From positions 1-8,183 of the forward strand of contig JAPUJL010000112.1 in NCBI GenBank assembly GCA_027296185.1: a DNA stretch of 8,183 nucleotides, written 5' to 3'. The notes beneath the pieces are model-generated. The model saw only the letters and a program-made list of their open reading frames with translations, had not been told where the DNA came from and ran no database searches. The DNA is from SAR324 cluster bacterium (GTDB lineage Bacteria > SAR324 > JACQKK01). Numbering within the stretch: the stretch's first letter is position 1; the number at the start of each line of letters is the position of its first letter. Made by a program: the position numbers and the translations under genes. Below are positions 1 to 6,538 of this stretch, piece after piece.

Positions 1-78
1 AAGCGTTCCCATCGCGGGTCGCAGCGCCGAGTTGGATGCTTTGGAGCAAGCATTGCAGAAGAGCTGGGAGTCGGCGGT

Positions 79-414
79 ATGGGAAACGGAAGCGGCTCGT
101 CCGGGAGCAATGAACGGGCTCACGAGCGGCACTCGATCAACGAGCAGAAATTCATCACCCTGGGCCGGCGGAACATCCTGGTGCAGGACATCTCCTGGGG
201 CGGGATCTGCTTTTTCGCCGGAGAGCCATATCACTCCAAGCAGACCATTCACGCCGGAGACGGGGGCATCCAGGTGGAAATCGAGGTGGTCGGCTGCGAC
301 GAGTCGCCCGCGATGGCCGTCGATCCGGCCTACCCCTTCCGTGTCCGCGCCCAATTCCTCGCCAAGCCCGACGACCCGGGCATCGAGCGGCTGATGGACT
401 TCGTGTTGGATTGA
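79..414 (+). CDS. Small PilZ-domain protein (probable c-di-GMP receptor)
   Basis: The 111-aa product is essentially a single PilZ domain. Both c-di-GMP-binding signatures are visible: an RxxxR motif (Arg13 to Arg17, RAHER) and, about 20 residues later, DxSxxG (Asp37, Ser39, Gly42) at the start of a beta-rich stretch. The C-terminal half has the alternating beta pattern and ends in a short helix, as PilZ domains do. Known PilZ proteins bind cyclic di-GMP and act on motility, exopolysaccharide or secretion partners; the partner here is unknown. The ATG at 79 follows GGGAG (66-70) at 8 bp, which supports this start, but the frame is open to the window edge so a longer N-terminus is possible. It converges on the activator gene, with 43 bp between the stops and no clear terminator hairpin. 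A competing reading frame upstream is discussed in the findings. Confidence 0.75.
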   Translation: MGNGSGSSGSNERAHERHSINEQKFITLGRRNILVQDISWGGICFFAGEPYHSKQTIHAGDGGIQVEIEVVGCDESPAMAVDPAYPFRVRAQFLAKPDDPGIERLMDFVLD

Positions 415-457
415 CGAGCGTGGAAAGCCGCCCACCCGTTCCGCCGTTCCGCCCTGC

Positions 458-2080
458 CTAGACAAAATCGTCCGGCATCGGCTTGAACTGGCAGCCCTCG
501 ACGAAGATGTCGAAGAAATCTTCCGTGGTTTCCAACTCGACGTGCTCGATGGTGGCCACGAGGGCCTCGATGCGCCGGCGCATGGGCACGGAGAGCAGCA
601 GGATCGTCGCCCCTTCCAGCGCCGCGTTGCCCACCTTCACGATGCGCTCAATCGGCAGGTTGGCCAGGAAGCCGATGCGCACGGCGTTTTCCACGTCGAT
701 GTAATTGGCGAAGCCCCCGGCCAGGGATAGCTTTCCGATCCGCTCCAGGGGAAGCCCGTAGCGCCGGAGGACGATGTACTGGCCGCAGAAATTGGCCGAC
801 TTGGCCTGGGCCAGGGCGCTGATGTCGGCCCGGGAAAGGGTCATGCCCCGCTCGGGGGCGAAGGGAAATTCCATGGCGCCATCGGAGAGCACCCCCAGCT
901 CGTTCATGCCCCCGGTGCGGCGCAGCTCGGCCAGCAGGTCCACCAGCCCGGAGCCGCAGATGCCCTGCACCTCCGCGCCGTCGATGGTTGCGGTGCGCAC
1001 GGCCCCATCGCGGATTTCCACCGATTCCACCGCGCCGGGATATCCCGGCATGCCGTGGGCGATCTCGCCGCCCTCGAACGCCGGCCCGGCGGGGCAGGAC
1101 GCGGCCAGCATGCGGCCCGGCTGGCCGACCACCACTTCCGTGTTGGTGCCCACGTCGACCAGCATCGCCGGCTCGGTGGCCTCGTCCATCCCCACCGCGA
1201 GCAGCCCCGCGGCCACGTCGGCGCCGACGTGACTGCCGATCAGCGGCCCGCCGTAAACGCTTCCGCGGCCGCCGATGCGCAGTCCCAGCGCCTTGGCCTC
1301 CACGGTCAGCGCGGTGGTGGCGCGCCGCCCCTCGCGGAATTCGGTTTCGATCGTGGAGCGGTAGGGCGTCTCGCCGATGGGCGCCACGTCCAGGCCGAAG
1401 AACAGGTCGCGCAGGGTGGCGTTGCCCACGGCGGCCACCTCGTAGATCTGGTGGCGGCTGATCCCCAAGCTGCGCGTCATCTCGCCGATCTCGAAGTTGA
1501 TGGCGGCGAGCATGACCTTTTGCAGCTCTCCGCGGTGCGGCCCGCTGTCGTAGGAGATGCGGTGCATCACGTCGCTGCCGCCGAAGCGCTGGGGATTCTC
1601 GAAGGAGGCGGTGTGCAGGGTGGCGCCGGACTCCAGGTCCACCAGGTTCATCGCCACGGTGGTGGTGCCCAGGTCGATCGCCAGCCCGAGGATGCGCCCC
1701 CGGTAGCGGCCGATGGGTTCTCCGCCGAGCAGCACCTGCCCCCCCCGCCGCTCCACCAACGGCTCCGGCGTCACCGGGCGGTGGATCGCGTGGGTCAGGA
1801 TGCGCGGCTGACGGCGGAGCACCGAGAACTCCACCTCGGCATCGGCATCCGCGACGCGCGCCTGGCACGCCAGCCGATAGTTGCCGCGGAGGAACGCTTC
1901 CGCCTCCGTCGGTGAAGTCAGCGCCGCGGTACCCCGCTCGATCTCGACGATGCACTCGTGGCACTCCCCACTCCGCCCACAGGAGGTGGGGACGCGCACC
2001 GCCAGGTCGTCCGCGTAGTCGAAGATGGTCTTGCCCGCGGCCAGCTCCAGCCTGCGGCCGCCGTGAATCAGCGTGCCCAT
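458..2080 (-). CDS. Reductive activator of corrinoid proteins (ferredoxin-ASKHA, RACE/RamA type)
   Basis: The 540-aa protein has an N-terminal [2Fe-2S] ferredoxin domain with cysteines 34, 40, 43 and 72 (C-x5-C-x2-C, then a distant C). A linker follows, then a DUF4445-type ASKHA ATPase. The nucleotide-binding motifs are visible as DLGTTT (136-141), VDVGTNTE (308-315), a GICGSGLVD segment (373-381) and LAGGFANY (453-460). Family members use ATP hydrolysis and a low-potential electron to return inactive Co(II) corrinoid to Co(I). The obvious client is the corrinoid protein encoded two genes upstream in the same transcription unit. It is the last gene of the block. The 135-bp gap before it is the block's largest, and I see no strong Shine-Dalgarno ahead of its ATG, so its expression may be set separately. 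The length is on the short side for the family, but all key motifs are intact. Function is inferred from domains and context; the electron donor is not visible here. Confidence 0.93.
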   Translation of the reverse strand: MGTLIHGGRRLELAAGKTIFDYADDLAVRVPTSCGRSGECHECIVEIERGTAALTSPTEAEAFLRGNYRLACQARVADADAEVEFSVLRRQPRILTHAIHRPVTPEPLVERRGGQVLLGGEPIGRYRGRILGLAIDLGTTTVAMNLVDLESGATLHTASFENPQRFGGSDVMHRISYDSGPHRGELQKVMLAAINFEIGEMTRSLGISRHQIYEVAAVGNATLRDLFFGLDVAPIGETPYRSTIETEFREGRRATTALTVEAKALGLRIGGRGSVYGGPLIGSHVGADVAAGLLAVGMDEATEPAMLVDVGTNTEVVVGQPGRMLAASCPAGPAFEGGEIAHGMPGYPGAVESVEIRDGAVRTATIDGAEVQGICGSGLVDLLAELRRTGGMNELGVLSDGAMEFPFAPERGMTLSRADISALAQAKSANFCGQYIVLRRYGLPLERIGKLSLAGGFANYIDVENAVRIGFLANLPIERIVKVGNAALEGATILLLSVPMRRRIEALVATIEHVELETTEDFFDIFVEGCQFKPMPDDFV

Positions 2081-2215
2081 GAACGGATCGTGCGGTGCCG
2101 CCGATGAGGCGGCGAAATCGGGAATGTGTCGGGCCGGGTCACGAGGCGAGCAGCCGGTGCGGGTGGGTCGCGGAATCGATGGAAATCGGCGGAGATGGGT
2201 GGCGCGGGAGCGGCG

Positions 2216-2497
2216 TCACTCCTCCCAGGCGGGACGGTAATCCAGGTCGTCGCTCCCGGTGCAGGGGTACAACTCCCCCTCGGGCACGGAGCGATCCTGG
2301 TTGCGGCAGCCGAAGTTGGCCGTGCAGCGGTCTTCGACGTTCTTGTACGGGCAGCGCCATTGGGACACGTCGGTGACGGTCTTCGAGATACCCGAGAAAA
2401 TCTCGTGAAGCCGGGCCACGCTGGACCGGTAACGCTCTTTGTTCAGCTTGCCGCTCAAGGTCACTGGCCTCGCTGGGGCGATCGGCTGCCGGGCCAT
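2216..2497 (-). CDS. Small four-cysteine protein, unrecognised
   Basis: This 93-aa protein belongs to no family I recognise. The N-terminal half is basic and predicted helical (KLNKERYRSSVARL region). The C-terminal half holds all four cysteines: Cys49 in RCPYKN, then Cys58, Cys64 and Cys79, with spacings of x8, x5 and x14. It ends in an acidic, aromatic tail (DDLDYRPAWEE). Four cysteines in 31 residues suggest a zinc or Fe-S site; no signal peptide or membrane segment is present. It lies 37 bp after the corrinoid-protein gene and 135 bp before the corrinoid activator, on the same strand, so a role in corrinoid reduction or assembly is a reasonable guess but only that. The ATG at 2497 lacks a good Shine-Dalgarno, and an internal GTG start is possible. 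The coding case rests on the cysteine pattern, the natural amino-acid composition and the fit within the operon. Confidence 0.68.
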   Translation of the reverse strand: MARQPIAPARPVTLSGKLNKERYRSSVARLHEIFSGISKTVTDVSQWRCPYKNVEDRCTANFGCRNQDRSVPEGELYPCTGSDDLDYRPAWEE

Positions 2498-2534
2498 TGG
2501 GGCGGGCTTCCCGGCCGCTGGTGGGGTATGGGCA

Positions 2535-3302
2535 TCACTTGCTCACGGGCAGGGGCGCGGGTTCCACGGGTTCTTCGCCGGCGATCAACCGCTTGGCGAG
2601 ATCGACGCAGGCGATGGCGTCCTTGCCGTAGCCGTCGGCGCCCATGTCGTCGGCGAATTCCTGGCTCAGGGGCGCGCCGCCGACCATGATCCGCACCTGA
2701 TCCCGCAGCCCCGCCTCCTCGATGGCCATCACCGTCTTGCCCATGTTGGGCATGGTGGTGGTGAGCAGCGCCGACATGCCCAGCAGCTGTGCGCCGTGCT
2801 CCACTATGGCCTCGATGAACTGGTCGGGCTTGGTATCCACGCCCAGGTCGTGGACGGCGAAGCCGGCGCCCCGGAGCATCATGATGCAGAGGTTCTTGCC
2901 GATGTCGTGCAGGTCTCCCTTTACGGTGCCCATGATGACCGTCCCGACGGGCTCGATGCCCGACTCGGAAAGGATCGGCTCGATATGGACCATGCCCGCC
3001 TTCATGGCGCGGGCCGCCACCAGCACCTCCGGCACGAAGATGATGTTATCGCGGAATTTGACCCCCACGATCGACATGGCCGAGATCAGGCCGCCGTCCA
3101 GCACCTCATCGGCGGTGAATCCGCTGTCCAGGGCCTCCTTCGTAAGCCGCTGCACATCGTGATGGTTCCCGACGATCAGGTTGTAGGCGATGTCGTGCAG
3201 GATGGGCGCGGTATCCTCGAACTGCGCCCGGATCCGCTCGAGTTCCTTGGGATCGGTGACGAAGCCCAGTTCCTGTTCGAGCCCCCCGTTGTGAATCGGC
3301 AT
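2535..3302 (-). CDS. Methyltransferase-cognate corrinoid (B12-binding) protein
   Basis: The 255-aa protein has the two-domain architecture of MtaC/MtbC/MttC-type corrinoid proteins and the MetH B12 module. A four-helix cap domain (about residues 25-115, with the VPEVLVAARAM segment) precedes a Rossmann-like B12 domain. The corrinoid signature is complete: DxHxxG at Asp130-Leu-His132-Asp-Ile-Gly135, where His132 should be the lower cobalt ligand; SxL at Ser177-Ala-Leu179; and the Gly208-Gly209 turn (IMVGGAP). Such proteins carry the methyl group between two methyltransferases in the cytoplasm. It sits between the UroD-fold methyltransferase (84 bp upstream) and the four-cysteine gene (37 bp downstream). 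The C-terminus carries a short Pro/Glu-rich tail. The ribosome-binding site at the chosen ATG is weak (GAG about 9 bp upstream), but the residues that follow match the usual family N-terminus. Confidence 0.95.
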   Translation of the reverse strand: MPIHNGGLEQELGFVTDPKELERIRAQFEDTAPILHDIAYNLIVGNHHDVQRLTKEALDSGFTADEVLDGGLISAMSIVGVKFRDNIIFVPEVLVAARAMKAGMVHIEPILSESGIEPVGTVIMGTVKGDLHDIGKNLCIMMLRGAGFAVHDLGVDTKPDQFIEAIVEHGAQLLGMSALLTTTMPNMGKTVMAIEEAGLRDQVRIMVGGAPLSQEFADDMGADGYGKDAIACVDLAKRLIAGEEPVEPAPLPVSK

Positions 3303-3386
3303 TCGTGAAATCTCGGTGTTGTTTAGCGGCGTCGCCGCCCCTCATCGCGGGTACGCGCAAATTCGGATCGTCGTCTCGACCGGAAC

Positions 3387-4418
3387 CTAGGCCCGCGCCT
3401 CGTGCCATTCCTTGACCGCGCGGGGGATTTCGATCAAATTTTCCAGCTTGGTGGACAGGGGGATGGCGCACTCGGGGGCGATCATCTGCACGCCCGCTTC
3501 CAGGCAGCGCACCACCTCGGCCCGCACCTCCTCGGGTCCGCGGGCGTAGAGGGTCTCCGGATTGTTGACGTTGCCCACCAGGACGATCTTCCCCTCCACG
3601 GCGTCCATCGCCTCCTGGGGATCGTTCTTCGAATCGAAGTGGAAGGCCGCCATGCCCGTGTCGGCGATGTAGGGCATGCGGTCCAGGGTGCGGCCGCAGA
3701 TGTGCAGGATCAGCGGAACATCGAGCCGCTCGACCATTTCCCGGTGAATGTCCTGCAGGAAGCGCCGGTAGTATTCGCTGCTGACCAGGTCGCCCGTGGC
3801 ATGATCGGGGAAGGTGAGCGCATCCGCGCCCGCGGCGATCTGCGCCTGGCCGAAGAGCACCGAGATCTCCTTCAACTTGTGCAGGCACTCCATGGTGCGC
3901 TCGGGGTCGTCGATGGACATGAGCAGGAACTTGTCCACGGCGAACACGTGGTAGGCCAGAGTCCAGGGCCCCATGGTCTTGCCGATCACCGCCACGTCGG
4001 GAAACTCCCGGCGGAGAATCTCGATGGCCTTCACGATCGTGACGTTGTCCGGGTGGTCGAGAAAACCCTCCGGGATTCGGATGTCGTCGGGTCCCTTCCA
4101 GATGGGATTGGCCATGCGCACGGTGGGCCAGTTGTCCTTCTCTTCCCACTGCATGTCGCAGCCCAGGGCCGAGGATTCCTGAATGATCGTGAAGTAGGGC
4201 ATGATCGAGTCGAAGCCCAGCTCCGTGTGGCCCGTGGAGGCCAGCCGCGCGGCCAATTCCGGATCGCGGCAGGCGGCGGGGAACGGCGCATCCATCATGT
4301 CCATCAACTCCACCGTGGCCACGTTGGTCGGGTTGGCGCAGGGGGTGCGGTCCACTGGCTGTCCGTTCAGCGCTGCCATTACCCGCTCGCGGCAGGTCAT
4401 CGTTTCGACGAGGGCCAT
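3387..4418 (-). CDS. MtaA/CmuA-family (UroD-fold) corrinoid methyltransferase
   Basis: The 343-aa product is a uroporphyrinogen-decarboxylase-fold protein of the methyltransferase branch, not a haem enzyme. The N-terminus has the family's RERVMAALNGQPVDRTP start. The zinc triad of MtaA/MtbA-type enzymes is present as His239-x-Cys241 (LHICGRT) and Cys317 (APECAIP), with family-like spacing. The zinc normally activates a thiol (coenzyme M in methanogens); the related CmuA domain instead moves a methyl group from chloromethane to corrinoid. The direction of transfer here therefore cannot be read from sequence. The start at 4418 is preferred over one 18 codons upstream because a near-perfect AAGGAG lies 8 bp before it and the extension looks non-coding. 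The gene is followed by the corrinoid protein, its likely partner. Unlike CmuA, the corrinoid domain is not fused. Confidence 0.92.
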   Translation of the reverse strand: MALVETMTCRERVMAALNGQPVDRTPCANPTNVATVELMDMMDAPFPAACRDPELAARLASTGHTELGFDSIMPYFTIIQESSALGCDMQWEEKDNWPTVRMANPIWKGPDDIRIPEGFLDHPDNVTIVKAIEILRREFPDVAVIGKTMGPWTLAYHVFAVDKFLLMSIDDPERTMECLHKLKEISVLFGQAQIAAGADALTFPDHATGDLVSSEYYRRFLQDIHREMVERLDVPLILHICGRTLDRMPYIADTGMAAFHFDSKNDPQEAMDAVEGKIVLVGNVNNPETLYARGPEEVRAEVVRCLEAGVQMIAPECAIPLSTKLENLIEIPRAVKEWHEARA

Positions 4419-4426
4419 GAGGATAT

Positions 4427-4432
4427 CTCCTT
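4427..4432 (-). promoter_or_regulatory. Strong ribosome-binding site fixing the methyltransferase start
   Basis: On the minus strand AAGGAG stands 8 bases before the ATG at 4418. It decides the start of the UroD-fold methyltransferase against the longer open frame. It is the clearest Shine-Dalgarno in the operon. Confidence 0.8.
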
Positions 4433-4445
4433 GCGTTCCCGGATG

Positions 4446-4497
4446 GGCCGGCGCTCGGCCGGCCATTGCCAACCGAACAGGGCCGGCGGGGCGCCGG
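4446..4497 (-). repeat. Two tandem GC-rich hairpins between operon genes
   Basis: Two inverted repeats lie in the 79-bp gap between the unknown 225-aa gene and the methyltransferase. Reading on the minus strand, CCGGCG/CGCCGG (arms 4492-4497 and 4483-4488, 3-base loop) begins directly after the stop codon. It is followed by a 7-bp stem, GGCCGGC/GCCGGCC (4458-4464 and 4446-4452, 5-base loop), ending 13 bases before the ribosome-binding site. Neither has a U tract, so they are not standard terminators. They could act as mRNA-stabilising or processing elements that set the downstream genes at a different level. Confidence 0.5.
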
Positions 4498-5175
4498 TCA
4501 GGTTTGGCTGAAGCCCAGGGTGCCGGTGGTCATCTGCCCGCGCATCGCCTCGGCTTCCATCATGCCTTCCACCGCGCTGATGTTGCGGGAATAAGGCAGC
4601 AGGATGCGCATCAGCTCGTCGTGGCGCTGACCGCAGGGGAAGACCACCTCGGTGTCGCTGATCTTGTCCATCTCCCCGTAGCGCATGAATCCCGCCACGA
4701 CCATCCGCAGGCGCATGGGCACGTTGGGCGCTTCGCCCTCGGCGCCGATCTCGTAGACGTAGCGCTCCCCATCTTTCCGCCCCGTGGTGATGAGCTCGAG
4801 CTTACTCTTGGTGTCGCGAATGCGCATCTCGCCGGTGGGGGCGGCATAGTCCGGCGCCTTGCCCACCGCCTGGGTGAGCAGAAACTTGACCGGCCGCCGG
4901 TGGAGTTGCCCGCAGGGAGGGCGGAAGCGGTCGTGGGTACCCTCCACGGGTTCCATGCCCCCCAGGGTCACCATCTGATTCCGGATGTGCTCCATGCGCT
5001 CGGCCACCCCTTCCCGGCGGCTGAACGTCCAGACGGTACAGATGCCGTCCTTCAGGAAGAGCCCGACACTGATGTCGTGGAAATGGGAATCCATCGGGAT
5101 CAACTCGAGGCAGTGCCCATACCGGCCGATTACCTCGGCCGGGCGTAGGGGCAACCTTGGTTCGGTTTGTGCCAT
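4498..5175 (-). CDS. Unrecognised operon protein with duplicated PCGQxH motif
   Basis: I do not recognise this 225-aa protein. It appears to be two related halves. Each has a beta-rich segment, a run with an Arg-Met-rich helix, then the motif Pro-Cys-Gly-Gln-x-His (residues 87-92 and 180-185) followed by a short amphipathic helix (RRPVKFLL and DELMRILL). Two more cysteines (Cys22 in GHCLEL, Cys46 in GICTVW) and the HFHD motif (31-34) add possible metal ligands. There is no signal peptide or membrane segment, so it is probably cytoplasmic. It lies 44 bp after the homocysteine methyltransferase gene and 79 bp before the UroD-fold methyltransferase, inside the corrinoid operon. A subunit or adaptor of that system is the simplest reading, unproven. 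The ATG at 5175 (MAQTEP) is chosen because the 34-codon extension is Pro/Arg-rich and overlaps the upstream gene's end; its Shine-Dalgarno is weak. Confidence 0.8.
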   Translation of the reverse strand: MAQTEPRLPLRPAEVIGRYGHCLELIPMDSHFHDISVGLFLKDGICTVWTFSRREGVAERMEHIRNQMVTLGGMEPVEGTHDRFRPPCGQLHRRPVKFLLTQAVGKAPDYAAPTGEMRIRDTKSKLELITTGRKDGERYVYEIGAEGEAPNVPMRLRMVVAGFMRYGEMDKISDTEVVFPCGQRHDELMRILLPYSRNISAVEGMMEAEAMRGQMTTGTLGFSQT

Positions 5176-5219
5176 CTCGACTCGTGGAATCCCGGTTTCG
5201 GGTTGCCCGGACGCGGGAA

Positions 5220-6119
5220 TTATTCCCTCAGTGCCGCGTGGAGGGCGCGGATGTGGTCGGGCCCCGTACCGCAGCACCCGCCGACGATATTGGCGCCCAA
5301 CTCTACCAGGGTCTTGAACCGCTCCGCCATGAACTCCGCCGTTTCCGGATAGACGATGCCGCCGTTCCGCATGACGGGAATCCCCGCGTTGGAATGCACC
5401 AGCAGGTAGCCGTCGGTGGCCTCGCGCATCTGGCGGAAGATATCGATCATGCGGTCGATGCCGTTGCCGCAGTTGGTGCCCACGATGTCCGCGCCCGCCG
5501 CCCGCAACTCCTCCGCGGCGCGTTCGGGGGTGATCCCCATCATGGTGAAGAACCCGCGGGGTCCCTGGTCGAAGGTCATGGTGGCGATAACGGTCAGGCC
5601 GGTGTTTTCCTTGGCCGCGCGGATGGCCAGCGTCGCCTCCTCCATGGCCGTCATGGTTTCCATTAAAACCGCCTCGGCGCCCCCCTCCTCAAGAGCCGCG
5701 ATCTGCTCGGCGAAGGCGTCGTACATCTCCCCCTCGCTCACCTCGCCCAAAGGCTCCAGGAACTCGCCCGTCGGGCCCACCGAGCCTACCACGTGGCAGC
5801 CCGGGGGCGCCTGGCTGCGGGCGTGCTCGGCGGCGAGGCGGTTGAACTCCCGCACGAGGCCTTCGTGGCCGTACTTCTTCTGCATGAACTTGCTGCCGCC
5901 GAAGGAATTCGTCAGCACCAGGTCCGAGCCGGCATCGAAATAGGCCTTGGCCATGCTCCGCACCACCTCGGGATGGCTGGCGTTGAACTCCTCCGGGCAG
6001 CCCCCGGGCTCCAGCCCATGCTCCTGGAGGAAGGTTCCCGTGGCCCCGTCGGAGATCAGGGTCTCGCCCCGGGCCAGCCGGTCGAGAATGGTGGGATGTC
6101 CGGTTTCCGCTGTCGCCAT
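5220..6119 (-). CDS. Homocysteine S-methyltransferase family protein (Zn-dependent)
   Basis: The 299-aa product matches the homocysteine S-methyltransferase domain (PF02574) shared by BHMT, MmuM and the N-terminal module of MetH. Visible motifs are DGATGTFLQ (24-32), LTNSFGG (69-75), a METMT segment (153-157), and the three zinc cysteines: Cys217 in GTNCGNG and Cys282-Cys283 in GGCCGTGPDH. The family binds homocysteine thiolate on zinc and methylates it to methionine from betaine, S-methylmethionine or methyl-corrinoid. Being encoded with a free corrinoid protein suggests methyl-corrinoid as the donor here, as in split MetH systems; that is inference. Its length equals a single domain, with no folate, B12 or activation domain attached. 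The ATG at 6119 (MATAETG) is preferred because the 81-residue extension is Arg/Pro-rich and overlaps the upstream gene. No strong Shine-Dalgarno precedes it. Confidence 0.92.
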   Translation of the reverse strand: MATAETGHPTILDRLARGETLISDGATGTFLQEHGLEPGGCPEEFNASHPEVVRSMAKAYFDAGSDLVLTNSFGGSKFMQKKYGHEGLVREFNRLAAEHARSQAPPGCHVVGSVGPTGEFLEPLGEVSEGEMYDAFAEQIAALEEGGAEAVLMETMTAMEEATLAIRAAKENTGLTVIATMTFDQGPRGFFTMMGITPERAAEELRAAGADIVGTNCGNGIDRMIDIFRQMREATDGYLLVHSNAGIPVMRNGGIVYPETAEFMAERFKTLVELGANIVGGCCGTGPDHIRALHAALRE

Positions 6120-6184
6120 GTCGATGTGCCGATAAGGATCGGGCCGGAAGCGATCCGGAATCCGCTCCGCGCCGCGCGGGGCCT

Positions 6185-6532
6185 TCAGCCGCCCGCTTCG
6201 CTCCAGTGATCCACCGCGCCGGGGCGGGGATCGCGCCGCCCCTCCCGCTCCAGTTGGCGGATGCGTTCCACGAAATCGCGGGGGAAGGCGCCGTTCAGCC
6301 GCTCGGCCTCGGCGTCCGCGGCCTCCTCGGCGCTGCCGTCGATTTCCCGCGGCTCGCCCCATTCCCAGGCGTCCAGGTAGCCGTCCGTGCCGCTGCTGCC
6401 GTCGAACATGGAGACCGCGTCCACACCCTGCTGAAACCGGCCGTCCAGGGGTTTGGAGACCCGCCCCGCCGCATCCTCGGCCTGCACCTGCACGGGAATC
6501 TCCTTCCAGTACATGATCCTAACCGTAGCCAT
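6185..6532 (-). CDS. PF13769 'virulence factor'-type small protein
   Basis: This is a 115-aa acidic cytoplasmic protein. Its features are an opening beta strand with the family-like pattern VRIMYWKEIPVQVQ (residues 4-17), a helix with FQQGVDAVSMF (33-43), a DGYLDAWEWGEP segment (50-61), and an Ala/Glu-rich C-terminal helix. This layout fits the small PF13769 proteins, whose database name 'virulence factor' comes from a longer homologue and says little about function. From memory, such genes often sit near corrinoid and folate methyltransferase genes in bacteria, so a role in methyl transfer is more likely than in virulence. It is the first gene of the seven-gene block, 65 bp before the homocysteine methyltransferase gene. 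The ATG at 6532 is chosen because the longer frame upstream is only a translation of a tandem repeat (AGET AGET). The nearest GGAG is about 14 bases away, which is unusually far. Confidence 0.78.
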   Translation of the reverse strand: MATVRIMYWKEIPVQVQAEDAAGRVSKPLDGRFQQGVDAVSMFDGSSGTDGYLDAWEWGEPREIDGSAEEAADAEAERLNGAFPRDFVERIRQLEREGRRDPRPGAVDHWSEAGG

Positions 6533-6538
6533 CCGCCG

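Noticed and set aside
1055..1915. Long plus-strand open frame opposite the activator gene
   Set aside because: It is antisense to a gene with complete ferredoxin and ASKHA motifs. Its His/Arg/Gly-rich translation is the usual mirror of GC-rich third positions.
648..1964. 438-codon second minus-strand frame inside the activator gene
   Set aside because: Arg/Gly/Pro-dominated translation; a frame-shifted shadow of the real gene.
3402..4511. 369-codon plus-strand open frame opposite the methyltransferase
   Set aside because: It is antisense to the zinc-triad methyltransferase, has a low-information composition and shows no domain signature.
5176..5277. 34-residue N-terminal extension of the unknown 225-aa protein
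   Set aside because: Overlaps the conserved zinc-site end of the homocysteine methyltransferase gene and reads as non-coding Pro/Arg/Gly sequence.
6120..6362. 81-residue N-terminal extension of the homocysteine methyltransferase
   Set aside because: Arg/Gly/Pro-rich and overlapping the conserved C-terminal half of the PF13769 gene; the family domain begins right after the ATG at 6119.
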